This document shows, piece after piece, positions 53,290-61,847 of a DNA stretch of 64,000 bases; the stretch's first letter is position 1, and every line of letters begins with the position of its first letter. The stretch covers positions 1,426,001 through 1,490,000 of the forward strand of contig NC_015164.1 in assembly GCF_000190575.1 (NCBI RefSeq), given 5' to 3'. The notes beneath the pieces were generated by a model. That model made no database searches. It had not been told where the DNA came from and saw only the letters and a program-made list of their open reading frames with translations. Position numbers and translations under genes: made by a program. The DNA comes from Phocaeicola salanitronis DSM 18170 (lineage in GTDB: Bacteria > Bacteroidota > Bacteroidia > Bacteroidales > Bacteroidaceae).

Positions 53290-54483
53290 TTATTCTTCCT
53301 CTTTTTTATTTTCTTCTTCTTTCGGAGCTTCTCCCACACGCATCTTGATGCCGGGAGTCAGCTTGTGATAGCCTTCGTCTACGATGATTTCGCCCGGAAT
53401 CAGGCCGCGTTCCACGACGACATTGTTCCCGAATTCCGGACCCAGTTCGATGAAACGCTTCTCGGCGGTAGAGTCTTTCCGCATGACGAAGATGTAGGCT
53501 CCTCCTTTTTCGATAATCAGTGCCTTCTGGGGGATGACCGTAGCGTTTTCCCGCACGTCAAGCAAGAGCTTCACTTTGGTGAATTGTCCCGGAAGCAATA
53601 CATGTTCGGGGTTGTTCATTTCCGCACGCACCGAGAACGTTCCGGTTTTCGGGTCTACTTGCGGTTCGGCAAAGTCCACCAGCCCTTTGTAGGGATAAAC
53701 GCTGTTGTCCGGAAGGGTAATGGTCACCGTGGGTTGCCAAGAGCGGGTAGAGTCTTTTTGCCCGATAATGATGTTGCGCTCTTTGCTCTTCAGGTAATCA
53801 AGGGCGGTCATGCTGAAGTCAATCAATACGGTATCGCTCTTCACAATCGTGGCAAGCAGGGATTTTCCCGAAGTGCCCACCAGCGTGCCCAGGTCGACGT
53901 GCCGTTCGCTTATCTGCCCTGAAATGGGCGAACGCACAATGGTATATCCCAGTTCCTGCTCGGCCTGGTCTAAGTCCGCCTGGCTCATGCCTACGCTTGC
54001 CACGGCAGTCTCGTATGCGGCGATGGCGTTGTCAAGGTCGAGCTGGCTGGCTGCGTTCTGTTCGTAAAGCGGGCGGATACGCTCCAGGTCGCGTTCCGCT
54101 TTTCGGGCCTGTGCCTCGTCTTTCTTTAATTGGGCGCTTACTTTATCTACTTTTGCGCGGTATTGGTCTTGGTTGATGACGAAAAGCACCTGGTTCCGTT
54201 TGACGTAGGTGCCTTCCGCGAACAGCATTTGTTCCAGAAAGCCTTCCACGCGTGCGCGTACCTCTACGAATTGTTGCGCGCGGATACGTCCTACGTATTC
54301 GCCGTAAATTTCCACATCCTGTTGCTGTGCAGGGGTTACACTTACGATTGGCGCTTCAGGTTCAGTTTCTTTTTCCCGTGTCACAAACCAGTAGACCGCA
54401 AGGATGACGGCGATGCCGATGACGGTATAAATGGTCTGTCTCTTCTTTAGTTTCAAATCTTTTTTGGTCAAAAAGCGTTTCAT
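53290..54483 (-). CDS. RND periplasmic adaptor (AcrA type)
   Basis: A 397-residue membrane fusion protein and first gene of the multidrug operon. It has an N-terminal membrane anchor (YTVIGIAVILAVYWFV) instead of a lipobox. Then come the lipoyl half (IYGEYVGRIRAQQFVEVRAR), a helical hairpin (QLKKDEAQARKAERDLERIR), the second half (ELGYTIVRSPISGQISERHV) and an acidic-basic tail (EAPKEEENKKEEE). The RSPISG and GRIRA motifs are standard for the AcrA group. Confidence 0.93.
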   Translation of the reverse strand: MKRFLTKKDLKLKKRQTIYTVIGIAVILAVYWFVTREKETEPEAPIVSVTPAQQQDVEIYGEYVGRIRAQQFVEVRARVEGFLEQMLFAEGTYVKRNQVLFVINQDQYRAKVDKVSAQLKKDEAQARKAERDLERIRPLYEQNAASQLDLDNAIAAYETAVASVGMSQADLDQAEQELGYTIVRSPISGQISERHVDLGTLVGTSGKSLLATIVKSDTVLIDFSMTALDYLKSKERNIIIGQKDSTRSWQPTVTITLPDNSVYPYKGLVDFAEPQVDPKTGTFSVRAEMNNPEHVLLPGQFTKVKLLLDVRENATVIPQKALIIEKGGAYIFVMRKDSTAEKRFIELGPEFGNNVVVERGLIPGEIIVDEGYHKLTPGIKMRVGEAPKEEENKKEEE

Positions 54484-54537
54484 ACAATTAATAATTTATG
54501 AGTTTAGATGCCGTAAAGATGCAAGCAATACTTGTGC

Positions 54538-54570
54538 CAAAGGTACAATAATTTTTTTAATATTGAGAAT
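54538..54570 (-). promoter_or_regulatory. Promoter of the multidrug operon
   Basis: Minus-strand -7 box TACCTTTG (plus 54538-54545), about 55 bases before the adaptor start. The -33 region is AT-rich without a clear TTG box. Confidence 0.55.
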
Positions 54571-54639
54571 CAGAAGCCTAAATCCTTTCTTATGTTTTAT
54601 GAATTGAGGAATTTTTAGCGCATGCCGTGGATTTTATCC

Positions 54640-54680
54640 ACAATTGTTTCCCGGCAGGTGCAGATATTTTTGTACCTTTG
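54640..54680 (+). promoter_or_regulatory. Promoter of the ThrE-type exporter
   Basis: A -7 box TACCTTTG at 54673-54680 and a TTG(TTT) element near 54643 about 25 bases upstream. The start codon at 54706 follows 25 bases later, so longer in-frame starts upstream of the promoter are excluded. Confidence 0.65.
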
Positions 54681-54705
54681 CACCCTGAAACTAAATTTAG
54701 GCAAA

Positions 54706-56091
54706 ATGGAATTAGAGCAACATTTAGAGACAACTGTAAAAGCCCACGATCAGATGTTGCATCGTCGGGTTGACCTTTTGCTCCGTACGGGTAAGGTCTT
54801 GGTGGAAAGTTTGGCAGATACCAACCGCATTATGCGGAACATGAAGCGGACAGCCGCTTATTTGGGCATCCCTGAGGAAAAGCTCCATATCAACATCAGC
54901 TTTACCATGCTGATGGTGAATGTGAGCGATGAGAACTTCTCGTTCACGAAGTTCCAGCGCATCAACGGGCATGGCGTAAACATGAGTGCCATATCCGAGA
55001 TAAGCAAGCTTTCATGGCGGGCGATAGAAAACGACTATACGCTCGACCAATATGAGGAGGAGCTTGAGAAAATCCGTGCGAAGAAGCGGAATTATACGCC
55101 GTTGCAGACGGCTGTCGGTGCCGGATTCGCGTGCGGCGGATTCTGTGTGCAGTTCGGATGCGATTGGATGGCGTTCTTGTATGCCTCGATTGCGGCTATC
55201 ATCGGCATGCGGCTCCGCCAGAAGTGCAATGAGTCGGGGCTGAACGGATATATGGGCATTGCCATTTCGGCGTTTGTGGCTACAATGGTCGCATGGGCTA
55301 CTACGTTCCTTCCGGCTTCGTGGACGGATACCCCCTGGCATCCCTTGCTGGCATGTGCCTTGTTCATTGTGCCCGGCGTTCCGTTGATAAATTTTGTGGA
55401 CGATATGCTCGACAATTACATCCAGGTAGGTATTGTGCGGGCGGCGAATACGATGATTATGATGGGAGCCATGGCGTTTGGCATTGCTTTTGCCGTGAAA
55501 TTATGCGCCATCGAGAACTTTTTCCCTACTATCAGCATGATTCCTCATCATTCTTATTGGGAATATGCGCTTGCCGCCGCCATTTCGGCTATGGGATTCT
55601 CGATGATATTCAATATCCAGCGCCGCTTGTTATGGGTTGTGGCGATAGGTGGCATCTTGGCGGTATGTACCCGCAATTTTGTGAATTTAGGCCCGAGCAC
55701 GAACAACATCGGGCTGGATATGGGCTTGGTGGTAGGTTCGTTCTCAGGGGCGTTGCTGGTGAGTCTGATAGCGGTGAAGGCAGTCCACTGGTTCCATGTG
55801 CCCAACCATGTGCTTACCATTCCTTCGGTCATTCCGATGATTCCGGGAGTGTTGATGTACCGGATGCTGTTCGGCATCATCAACATGAACGTGCAGAACC
55901 CCGACGGCGTGACGCCCTTGATGAAAGCCATCGAGAGCGGAGTCAATTCGGGACTGATTATCCTGTGTATATCGGTAGGAGTAGCCATCCCGAATATCTT
56001 CGGACGTAAATACATCGCTTCTTCAAAGAACAAGCGGCTTGCCGAATTGCTGAAAGAGCGCCGGGAGAGAGGCAAGTTTGTAGAGTGGTAA
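54706..56091 (+). CDS. Threonine/serine exporter family protein (ThrE type)
   Basis: About 461 residues from Met 54706 (MELEQHLETTVKAHDQMLHR). The cytoplasmic N-terminal ThrE (DUF1212) domain contains RVDLLLRTGKVLVESLADTN and the strand ISFTMLMVNV. About ten membrane helices follow (AVGAGFACGGFCVQFGCDWM; PHHSYWEYALAAAISAMGFS), combining the ThrE and ThrE_2 halves in one chain. Relatives export threonine, serine or small dicarboxylates. It is divergent from the multidrug operon and lies inside the IS-bounded segment. Confidence 0.88.
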   Translation: MELEQHLETTVKAHDQMLHRRVDLLLRTGKVLVESLADTNRIMRNMKRTAAYLGIPEEKLHINISFTMLMVNVSDENFSFTKFQRINGHGVNMSAISEISKLSWRAIENDYTLDQYEEELEKIRAKKRNYTPLQTAVGAGFACGGFCVQFGCDWMAFLYASIAAIIGMRLRQKCNESGLNGYMGIAISAFVATMVAWATTFLPASWTDTPWHPLLACALFIVPGVPLINFVDDMLDNYIQVGIVRAANTMIMMGAMAFGIAFAVKLCAIENFFPTISMIPHHSYWEYALAAAISAMGFSMIFNIQRRLLWVVAIGGILAVCTRNFVNLGPSTNNIGLDMGLVVGSFSGALLVSLIAVKAVHWFHVPNHVLTIPSVIPMIPGVLMYRMLFGIINMNVQNPDGVTPLMKAIESGVNSGLIILCISVGVAIPNIFGRKYIASSKNKRLAELLKERRERGKFVEW

Positions 56092-56099
56092 ACTCTTTT

Positions 56100-56285
56100 T
56101 GAATGAAGAATGAAGAATTAAGAATGAAGAATCCCGTGCGGTCGGGCTTGTTTTGTCACGCCGGATTTTTTGTCACGCCGGATTTACAATCCGGCGTAAC
56201 CATAGCTGCGGATTTGTAATCCGCATCATCCGCCAATGGTTTCGGATTACAAATCCGATTCATTCATTACGCCGGATTGCAAATC
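56100..56285. repeat. R5 fragment and R4 unit, copy 2
   Basis: R5 sequence (GAATGAAGAATGAAGAATTA) is followed by a duplicated ACGCCGGATTTTTTGTCACG segment and the R4 unit at 56173-56285 in inverse orientation to copy 1. The unit ends at GATTGCAAATC, the IS target. Confidence 0.85.
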
Positions 56286-57687
56286 ATGAGTGGTCGGAAG
56301 ATATAAAAGTGAAACAAGCTGTAAATAAAATATTTATATTTGCGGAATCAAACAAACACAGAAACATTATGCATCTTGATGAATTGAAATGCCATGCGAC
56401 CGACCTCGTCCGCCTTCTCCCCAGACAGATGCTGGCACGGCTCGCGAAATCCACGGAAATGGACCGCTACGCCAAGGAACTGCAGGGGGAGCGCCTTTTC
56501 AACCTGCTGCTTTATGGGCTGATCCGCTGCAAGCGGTTGAGCCAGCGCAAACTGGAGAAGGTGTTCGAGAGCCGCGCCTTCTGCACCCTGTTCGACTACT
56601 CGCTTGGGGAAAGGGTTTCGCACAGTTCCATCTCGGAACGCCTCTCGAAAGTGAATGTGGAGTTTTTCCGCAAGGCATACGAAGTGTTCTACGACAAGCT
56701 GCACAGCCTCTACACTCCGCGTGAGATAGAGCGCAAGCTGCTGGTAAGGGTGGACAGCACCCTCGTGGCCGAAACCTGCAACAAGCTCAAGAAGGGCTTC
56801 ACCGTAGGCAAGCGTCCGGTTGGAAAGGATGCCTGCAGGCAACGGCGGCAGGTGAAATACACGATGGGGTACGAAGGCTTCGCCGCGAAGCTGGCCGAGG
56901 TGCTGGACGAGCCGGCTTATCTGAGCGAGGACGTCGCCCTGCCCAAGGCGATAGACGGGATGATAAAGAAGGACCCCGAACACAGCAACCTCTACGTCTT
57001 TGACCGCGGGCTGTCATCGTTGCGCGCATACGATTCGATGACGGGACAGCACGCCAGGTTCGTGGGCCGCATCAAGACCAACCGCAGCATGGAGACGGTG
57101 CGCGTGCTGGAAATCCCGGAGGCCGACAAGTGCGCTCCGGAAAAGCTGGTGCTGGATGAGGACAAGGTCGTACACCTGCGTGAAGGGGGGAGCCGCAAAT
57201 TCGGCACGGAGGAGTACCGCGTCATCACGGCCCATTTCAAGGAGCCGCGTGACACCACACGCCCCCAAAACAAAGGGAAAGCCAAACGCGTGGAAAACCG
57301 CATATGCTTCATCACCAACGACATGGAACTGCCGGCCAAGGAGATTGCCGAAATTTACCGCCGCCGTTGGGACATCGAGGTGTTTTTCCGTTTCCTCAAG
57401 CAGGAACTCTCCTTCAGCCATTTCCTGTCGGTCAACGAGAACGGCCTGCAGGTCATCCTTTACATGACGCTCATAACGGCCATGCTTGTCATGATATACA
57501 AGCGTGAGAACAAGCTGGGGTATTCCATGGCCGTCTTCACTCTCGATTTGGAAATGGAAGACTATGCGATGGGACTTGCCTCGGAGATGGCTGCCGGAAA
57601 TCGCGGGACACCGCACGGAAGCCAAAAAGGGAAACACAAGCGTCTGGAAGCAAATGGCTTAACGTCTTAGATCTTCCGACCACTCAT
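56286..57687 (+). mobile_element. IS4-type insertion sequence, copy 2
   Basis: 1402 bases, same ends as copy 1 and opposite orientation. Target duplication GATTGCAAATC on the left and GATTACAAATC on the right (10 of 11). Comparison by eye shows about four base differences from copy 1. Confidence 0.92.
56369..57670 (+). CDS. IS4-family transposase, copy 2
   Basis: A 433-residue transposase from Met 56369. Same catalytic residues as copy 1 and a full reading frame, so the element is probably active or recently active. A longer in-frame extension upstream (to 56153) reads through R4 repeat DNA and is not part of the gene. Confidence 0.95.
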   Translation: MHLDELKCHATDLVRLLPRQMLARLAKSTEMDRYAKELQGERLFNLLLYGLIRCKRLSQRKLEKVFESRAFCTLFDYSLGERVSHSSISERLSKVNVEFFRKAYEVFYDKLHSLYTPREIERKLLVRVDSTLVAETCNKLKKGFTVGKRPVGKDACRQRRQVKYTMGYEGFAAKLAEVLDEPAYLSEDVALPKAIDGMIKKDPEHSNLYVFDRGLSSLRAYDSMTGQHARFVGRIKTNRSMETVRVLEIPEADKCAPEKLVLDEDKVVHLREGGSRKFGTEEYRVITAHFKEPRDTTRPQNKGKAKRVENRICFITNDMELPAKEIAEIYRRRWDIEVFFRFLKQELSFSHFLSVNENGLQVILYMTLITAMLVMIYKRENKLGYSMAVFTLDLEMEDYAMGLASEMAAGNRGTPHGSQKGKHKRLEANGLTS

Positions 57688-57737
57688 GATTACAAATCCG
57701 CCGTGACAGATCCGCCGTGACAGGTCCGCCGTGACAG
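57688..57737. repeat. R4 remnant with short tandem CCGCCGTGACAG units
   Basis: GATTACAAATCCGCCGTGAC is followed by two further copies of a 14-base unit with core CCGCCGTGACAG, ending at the outer-membrane gene remnant. Confidence 0.75.
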
Positions 57738-57867
57738 GACAAGCAAATCACCATAGCCAACCTGTACAAAGCATCGGGCGGAAAAATGGAAAGAATAAAA
57801 ACGAGCACGAGCCGGAACTTCCTCACGGAGATTCCGGCCCATTTTTCATCAAACAACCAATAAGAAA
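57738..57867 (+). pseudogene. 3' remnant of an outer-membrane efflux gene
   Basis: On the plus strand the frame reads DKQITIANLYKASGG (57738-57782). It matches the end of the intact channel protein at 48764-50149 (DKQITMVNLYKALGG) in 12 of 15 residues. After that the frame runs on to a stop at 57865-57867 without similarity, so the original end is damaged. The upstream part of the gene is replaced by R4 repeats and IS copy 2. The remnant is too short to work. Confidence 0.65.
57811..57847 (+). terminator. Terminator-like hairpin after the efflux remnant
   Basis: Stem GCCGGAA/TTCCGGC (57811-57817 and 57832-57838) followed by CCATTTTT. It points in the plus direction, as expected for the end of the lost efflux operon. 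It may also help stop glnN transcripts from the other side. Confidence 0.65.
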
Positions 57868-57889
57868 AATAGAGGTAATCTAATGATAT

Positions 57890-60079
57890 TTATCTGATGA
57901 ATAACAGCTCTCTGTATTTTGGCAACGTCCACATCTGGTCGTCTACAATCAATTCCAACTTATCAATGTGGTAACGGATTTGCTCCAGCATAGGGGCGAT
58001 TGTATCGTGATATGCCACGGCTTTTTCACGTTCGTCCGCAATCTTATTGGCAACCTTACGGGCTTCTACCATCGCATCTACGTGTTCTTTAATATACGAT
58101 GTATGCACGGAAATCTTCTTGATAATGGCAAGGTTCTCCGCCGAAAGCTTTTCCGCCTCTTCCGCAGGGAACAACCCCTTCATCTTATAGACATTATCAA
58201 TCAGCTTGCTTTGGTATTCGATAGCGACCGGAACGATATGGTTCATCACCAGGTCGCCCAATACGCGCGCCTCAATCTGAATCTTCTTCGTATAAGTTTC
58301 CCATTTCACTTCGTTGCGCGCCTCCAGTTCTTTCTGGGTCATCACCCCTTGCGACTCGAACATCTTTACGGTCTCCGGAGTCAGATACTGGTCGAAAATA
58401 ACCGGACAACTGGTTTCACAATCCAGTCCACGGCGTGCAGCCTCTTCCTTCCACTCTTCGCTATATCCGTTCCCGTCAAAGCGAATGGGCTTGGAAGCCT
58501 TGATATATTCACGGATTACCTGAATCAATGCAGACACCTTCGGCTCGCCTTGCTCTATCAAACCGTCTACTTTCTGCTTGAACTCAACCAACTGTTCAGC
58601 TACAGCCGTATTCAACGCAATCATGCCGCTCGCACAGTTGGCTTCCGACCCTACGGCACGGAACTCGAAACGGTTTCCGGTAAAGGCGAAAGGCGAAGTA
58701 CGGTTACGGTCGGTATTGTCTATCAGCAATTCCGGAATTTGCGGGATATCCAACTTCATCCCATGCTTTCCGCCCAAGGAAATCAAATCATCGGTCGAAC
58801 TTTCCTCCATGTGGTCGAGCACCTTACTCAATTGCGTGCCCAAGAACGAAGAAATAATGGCAGGAGGCGCTTCGTTCGCTCCCAAACGATGCGCGTTGGT
58901 CGCACTCATAATCGAAGCTTTCAGCAATCCGTTATGCCGATAAACCGCCATCAGGGTATTGACAATAAACGTGATGAAACGCAGGTTCTCTTCGGGCGTC
59001 TTTCCCGGTGCCATCAACAACACCCCTGTATCAGTTCCCAACGACCAGTTGTTATGCTTGCCCGATCCGTTCACTCCCTTAAACGGTTTTTCATGCAACA
59101 AGACACGGAAACCATGCGTGCGTGCTACTTTACGCATGAGCGACATTATCAACATGTTATGGTCGACGGCAAGGTTGCATTCCTCAAAAATGGGAGCCAG
59201 CTCAAATTGGTTCGGCGCCACTTCATTATGACGGGTCTTTACCGGTATGCCCAATTCCAACGCCTGAATCTCCAAGTCTTTCATGAAAGCTGCCACTCGC
59301 GTGGGAATCGCTCCGAAATAATGGTCTTCCAACTGCTGGTTCTTCGAAGCCTCATGCCCCATCAGCGTACGTCCCGTAAGCAACAAGTCCGGACGGGCGG
59401 CATACAAGCCTTCATCTACCAGGAAATATTCCTGTTCCCACCCCAAATATGCCGACACTTTCTTCACATTCGGGTCGAAATAATGGCAAACGTCTACCGC
59501 CGCCTTATTCACCGCACGCAAAGCCTTCAGCAACGGAGCTTTATAGTCTAACGATTCTCCCGTATAAGCAATAAAGACAGTAGGAATACACAACGTGTCA
59601 TCTACCACAAACACCGGCGATGAAGGATCCCATGCGCTATAGCCCCTTGCCTCGAACGTATTGCGGATACCGCCGTTCGGGAACGAAGAAGCATCCGGTT
59701 CCTGCTGTACCAGCAACTTTCCCGAAAACTCTTCCATCATACCTCCCTTGCCGTCATGCTCCACGAATGCATCGTGCTTCTCTGCCGTGCCTTCGGTCAG
59801 TGGCTGGAACCAGTGGGTATAATGAGTCGCCCCCAATTCGCTTGCCCAGCGCTTCATTCCTTCTGCCACAGCATCGGCAATGCCCCGGTCGAGCGTTGCG
59901 CCGTTATCCATCGCATCAACCAGCTTTTCAAACACTTTACTGGGCAGATACTTAAACATCTTTTCGCGATTGAATACATACTTTCCGAAATACTCACTCG
60001 GGCGTTCCGCCGGAGCCGGAACTTCGAAAGGTTTCGCCTGAAACGCTTTTTCTACTACCCTAAATCGTAATGTTGACAT
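57890..60079 (-). CDS. glnN: Glutamine synthetase type III
   Basis: Makes glutamine from glutamate and ammonia; 729 residues, the length of the type III (GlnN) enzymes common in Bacteroidetes. Catalytic segments are LGWEQEYFLVDEGLYAARPD, the ligand loop KTRHNEVAPNQFELAP, NGSGKHNNWSLGTDTGVLL and FRAVGSEANCASGMIALNTA. The N-terminal MSTLRFRVVEKAF is standard for the family. The gene has its own promoter and a leader of about 95 bases, which could hold regulation by nitrogen status, but no riboswitch was recognised. Confidence 0.97.
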   Translation of the reverse strand: MSTLRFRVVEKAFQAKPFEVPAPAERPSEYFGKYVFNREKMFKYLPSKVFEKLVDAMDNGATLDRGIADAVAEGMKRWASELGATHYTHWFQPLTEGTAEKHDAFVEHDGKGGMMEEFSGKLLVQQEPDASSFPNGGIRNTFEARGYSAWDPSSPVFVVDDTLCIPTVFIAYTGESLDYKAPLLKALRAVNKAAVDVCHYFDPNVKKVSAYLGWEQEYFLVDEGLYAARPDLLLTGRTLMGHEASKNQQLEDHYFGAIPTRVAAFMKDLEIQALELGIPVKTRHNEVAPNQFELAPIFEECNLAVDHNMLIMSLMRKVARTHGFRVLLHEKPFKGVNGSGKHNNWSLGTDTGVLLMAPGKTPEENLRFITFIVNTLMAVYRHNGLLKASIMSATNAHRLGANEAPPAIISSFLGTQLSKVLDHMEESSTDDLISLGGKHGMKLDIPQIPELLIDNTDRNRTSPFAFTGNRFEFRAVGSEANCASGMIALNTAVAEQLVEFKQKVDGLIEQGEPKVSALIQVIREYIKASKPIRFDGNGYSEEWKEEAARRGLDCETSCPVIFDQYLTPETVKMFESQGVMTQKELEARNEVKWETYTKKIQIEARVLGDLVMNHIVPVAIEYQSKLIDNVYKMKGLFPAEEAEKLSAENLAIIKKISVHTSYIKEHVDAMVEARKVANKIADEREKAVAYHDTIAPMLEQIRYHIDKLELIVDDQMWTLPKYRELLFIR

Positions 60080-60180
60080 AATACCTCAAATTTAGTTGTT
60101 AGTTTATCTTTCCTCTAATATAATATGCATTCTGAAACAAAACACACATATACAAAATCTTTTTGTTTTTGTTTTCACTG

Positions 60181-60216
60181 CAAAAGTAGCATTTATCAAC
60201 CAGAACGGCGCAAAAC
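60181..60216 (-). promoter_or_regulatory. Promoter of glnN
   Basis: Minus-strand -7 box TACTTTTG (plus 60181-60188) and -33 TTTTG (plus 60211-60215), 22 bases apart. The remaining intergenic DNA (60217-60510) shows no gene. Confidence 0.65.
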
Positions 60217-60517
60217 TAAGACAAATTCTTATTTTAAAGTCACTACACTTTCAAACTAAAACCAAAAACAAAGGTATCAGTATCAATTTTACAGTATTCC
60301 CCGTTATATATTATCATTTTGCAACTTCAATATTCCAACACCTCCCTCCCTTCGCAACCAACTTACATTTTCCGCGACATTGCATCCATGCACGCAGATA
60401 CATGCATCATCCGGTACATATAGCTTCGTGCGTCTGCGCAGACAGTTGCCGGCGCTTCCGTAAGGTGAAGACTGATAAAAAACACAGGCATTCCGTACAT
60501 GGAAAGCAAAAATGTGC

Positions 60518-60525
60518 TATCTTTG
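60518..60525 (+). promoter_or_regulatory. Promoter of purT
   Basis: A -7 box TATCTTTG with a start codon 35 bases downstream; the -33 region is weak. Confidence 0.5.
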
Positions 60526-60559
60526 TGCGCATAGACAATAAAGAAAAAACGTAAACCGT

Positions 60560-61729
60560 ATGACGAAGAAAATATTGTTGCTGGGTTCCGGCGAATTAGG
60601 AAAAGAGTTTGTGATTGCTGCCCAACGTTTGGGACAGTACATCATTGCGTGTGATTCGTATGCAGGAGCTCCTGCCATGCAGGTGGCAGATGCTTGTGAA
60701 GTATTCAATATGCTGGATGGCGATGCGCTCGATCGTGTAGTTGAAAAATATCATCCGGACATTATTGTGCCTGAGATTGAAGCCATCCGTACCGAACGGT
60801 TGTACCATTTGGAGAAAGAAGGCATTCAGGTTGTGCCCAGTGCGCGTGCCGTAAACTTTACGATGAACCGCAAGGCGATACGCGACCTTGCCGCAAAAGA
60901 ATTAGGATTAAAGACCGCGAAATATTTCTATGCCAAATCATTCGACGAATTGAAGGAAGCGGCAGAAAAAATCGGTTTCCCCTGTGTCATCAAACCCTTG
61001 ATGTCCTCATCGGGCAAAGGCCAGTCGGTAGCGAAAGGTCCGGAAGACCTGGAACACGCATGGCATTACGGTTGCGAAGGAAGCCGGGGCGATATCAAGG
61101 AACTGATAATCGAAGAGTTCATCCAGTTTGACAGTGAAATCACCTTGCTTACGGTGACGCAGAAGAACGGCCCTACCCTGTTCTGCCCGCCTATCGGACA
61201 TGTACAGAAAGGCGGAGACTACCGCGAGAGCTTCCAGCCTGCACACATCGCTCCCGAACATCTTGCCGAAGCGCAACGCATGGCAGCAAAAGTAACCGAA
61301 GCATTGACCGGCTATGGCATTTGGGGCGTAGAGTTCTTCTTGAGCCACGAAAACGGCGTGTACTTCTCCGAACTTTCTCCACGTCCGCACGATACGGGTA
61401 TGGTAACTTTGGCAAATACCCAGAACCTGAACGAATTTGAATTGCATTTATACGCTGTGCTGGGATTGCCTATCCCAGGCATTACACAAGAGCATATCGG
61501 TGCCAGTGCCGTGATTCTTTCACCCATAGCCAGCAAGGAAGCTCCGCGTTATCGGGGTGAAGAACTGGTCTGCTCACAACCCGATACGTACTTACGCATC
61601 TTCGGCAAACCGTTTACGAAGCTGAACCGCCGTATGGGCGTAGTGGTTTGCTACGACAAACCGGACGGCGACCTCGATGCCTTGCGCGAAAAGTGCAAGT
61701 CGCTGGCTGCCAAGGTGGAAGTATATTGA
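60560..61729 (+). CDS. purT: Formate-dependent phosphoribosylglycinamide formyltransferase
   Basis: ATP-grasp enzyme of purine synthesis that formylates GAR using free formate; 389 residues, normal length. Nucleotide-binding N-terminus [20 protein letters not shown], the ATP-grasp loop [20 protein letters not shown], and the metal-binding end [26 protein letters not shown]. It is a single-gene unit between glnN and the cytochrome c assembly gene, with a terminator just downstream. Confidence 0.96.
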   Translation: MTKKILLLGSGELGKEFVIAAQRLGQYIIACDSYAGAPAMQVADACEVFNMLDGDALDRVVEKYHPDIIVPEIEAIRTERLYHLEKEGIQVVPSARAVNFTMNRKAIRDLAAKELGLKTAKYFYAKSFDELKEAAEKIGFPCVIKPLMSSSGKGQSVAKGPEDLEHAWHYGCEGSRGDIKELIIEEFIQFDSEITLLTVTQKNGPTLFCPPIGHVQKGGDYRESFQPAHIAPEHLAEAQRMAAKVTEALTGYGIWGVEFFLSHENGVYFSELSPRPHDTGMVTLANTQNLNEFELHLYAVLGLPIPGITQEHIGASAVILSPIASKEAPRYRGEELVCSQPDTYLRIFGKPFTKLNRRMGVVVCYDKPDGDLDALREKCKSLAAKVEVY

Positions 61730-61766
61730 TATTGAATCCCCATCATACAAGACAATCTTTTATAGC

Positions 61767-61804
61767 AACAGAGGCCGGTGCTCGCGCATCAGCCTCTGTT
61801 TTCA
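61767..61804 (+). terminator. Terminator of purT
   Basis: Stem AACAGAGGC/GCCTCTGTT (61767-61775 and 61792-61800) with a 16-base loop, followed by TTCATT. It could also serve the convergent ccs gene. Confidence 0.75.
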
Positions 61805-61847
61805 TTCTCAACAGAATGACAAGTAAAAACAAATGATGCTTTCTTTT

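Noticed and set aside
56153..56368. N-terminal extension of the transposase
   Set aside because: These codons lie in R4 repeat DNA and the IS end; the two IS copies have different codons there depending on the flank.
47286..57687. Classical composite transposon carrying the efflux genes
   Set aside because: Each IS copy has its own target duplication, which indicates two separate insertions; joint movement would not leave these.
57968..59551. 527-residue open frame antisense to glnN
   Set aside because: Shadow of the glutamine synthetase coding sequence.
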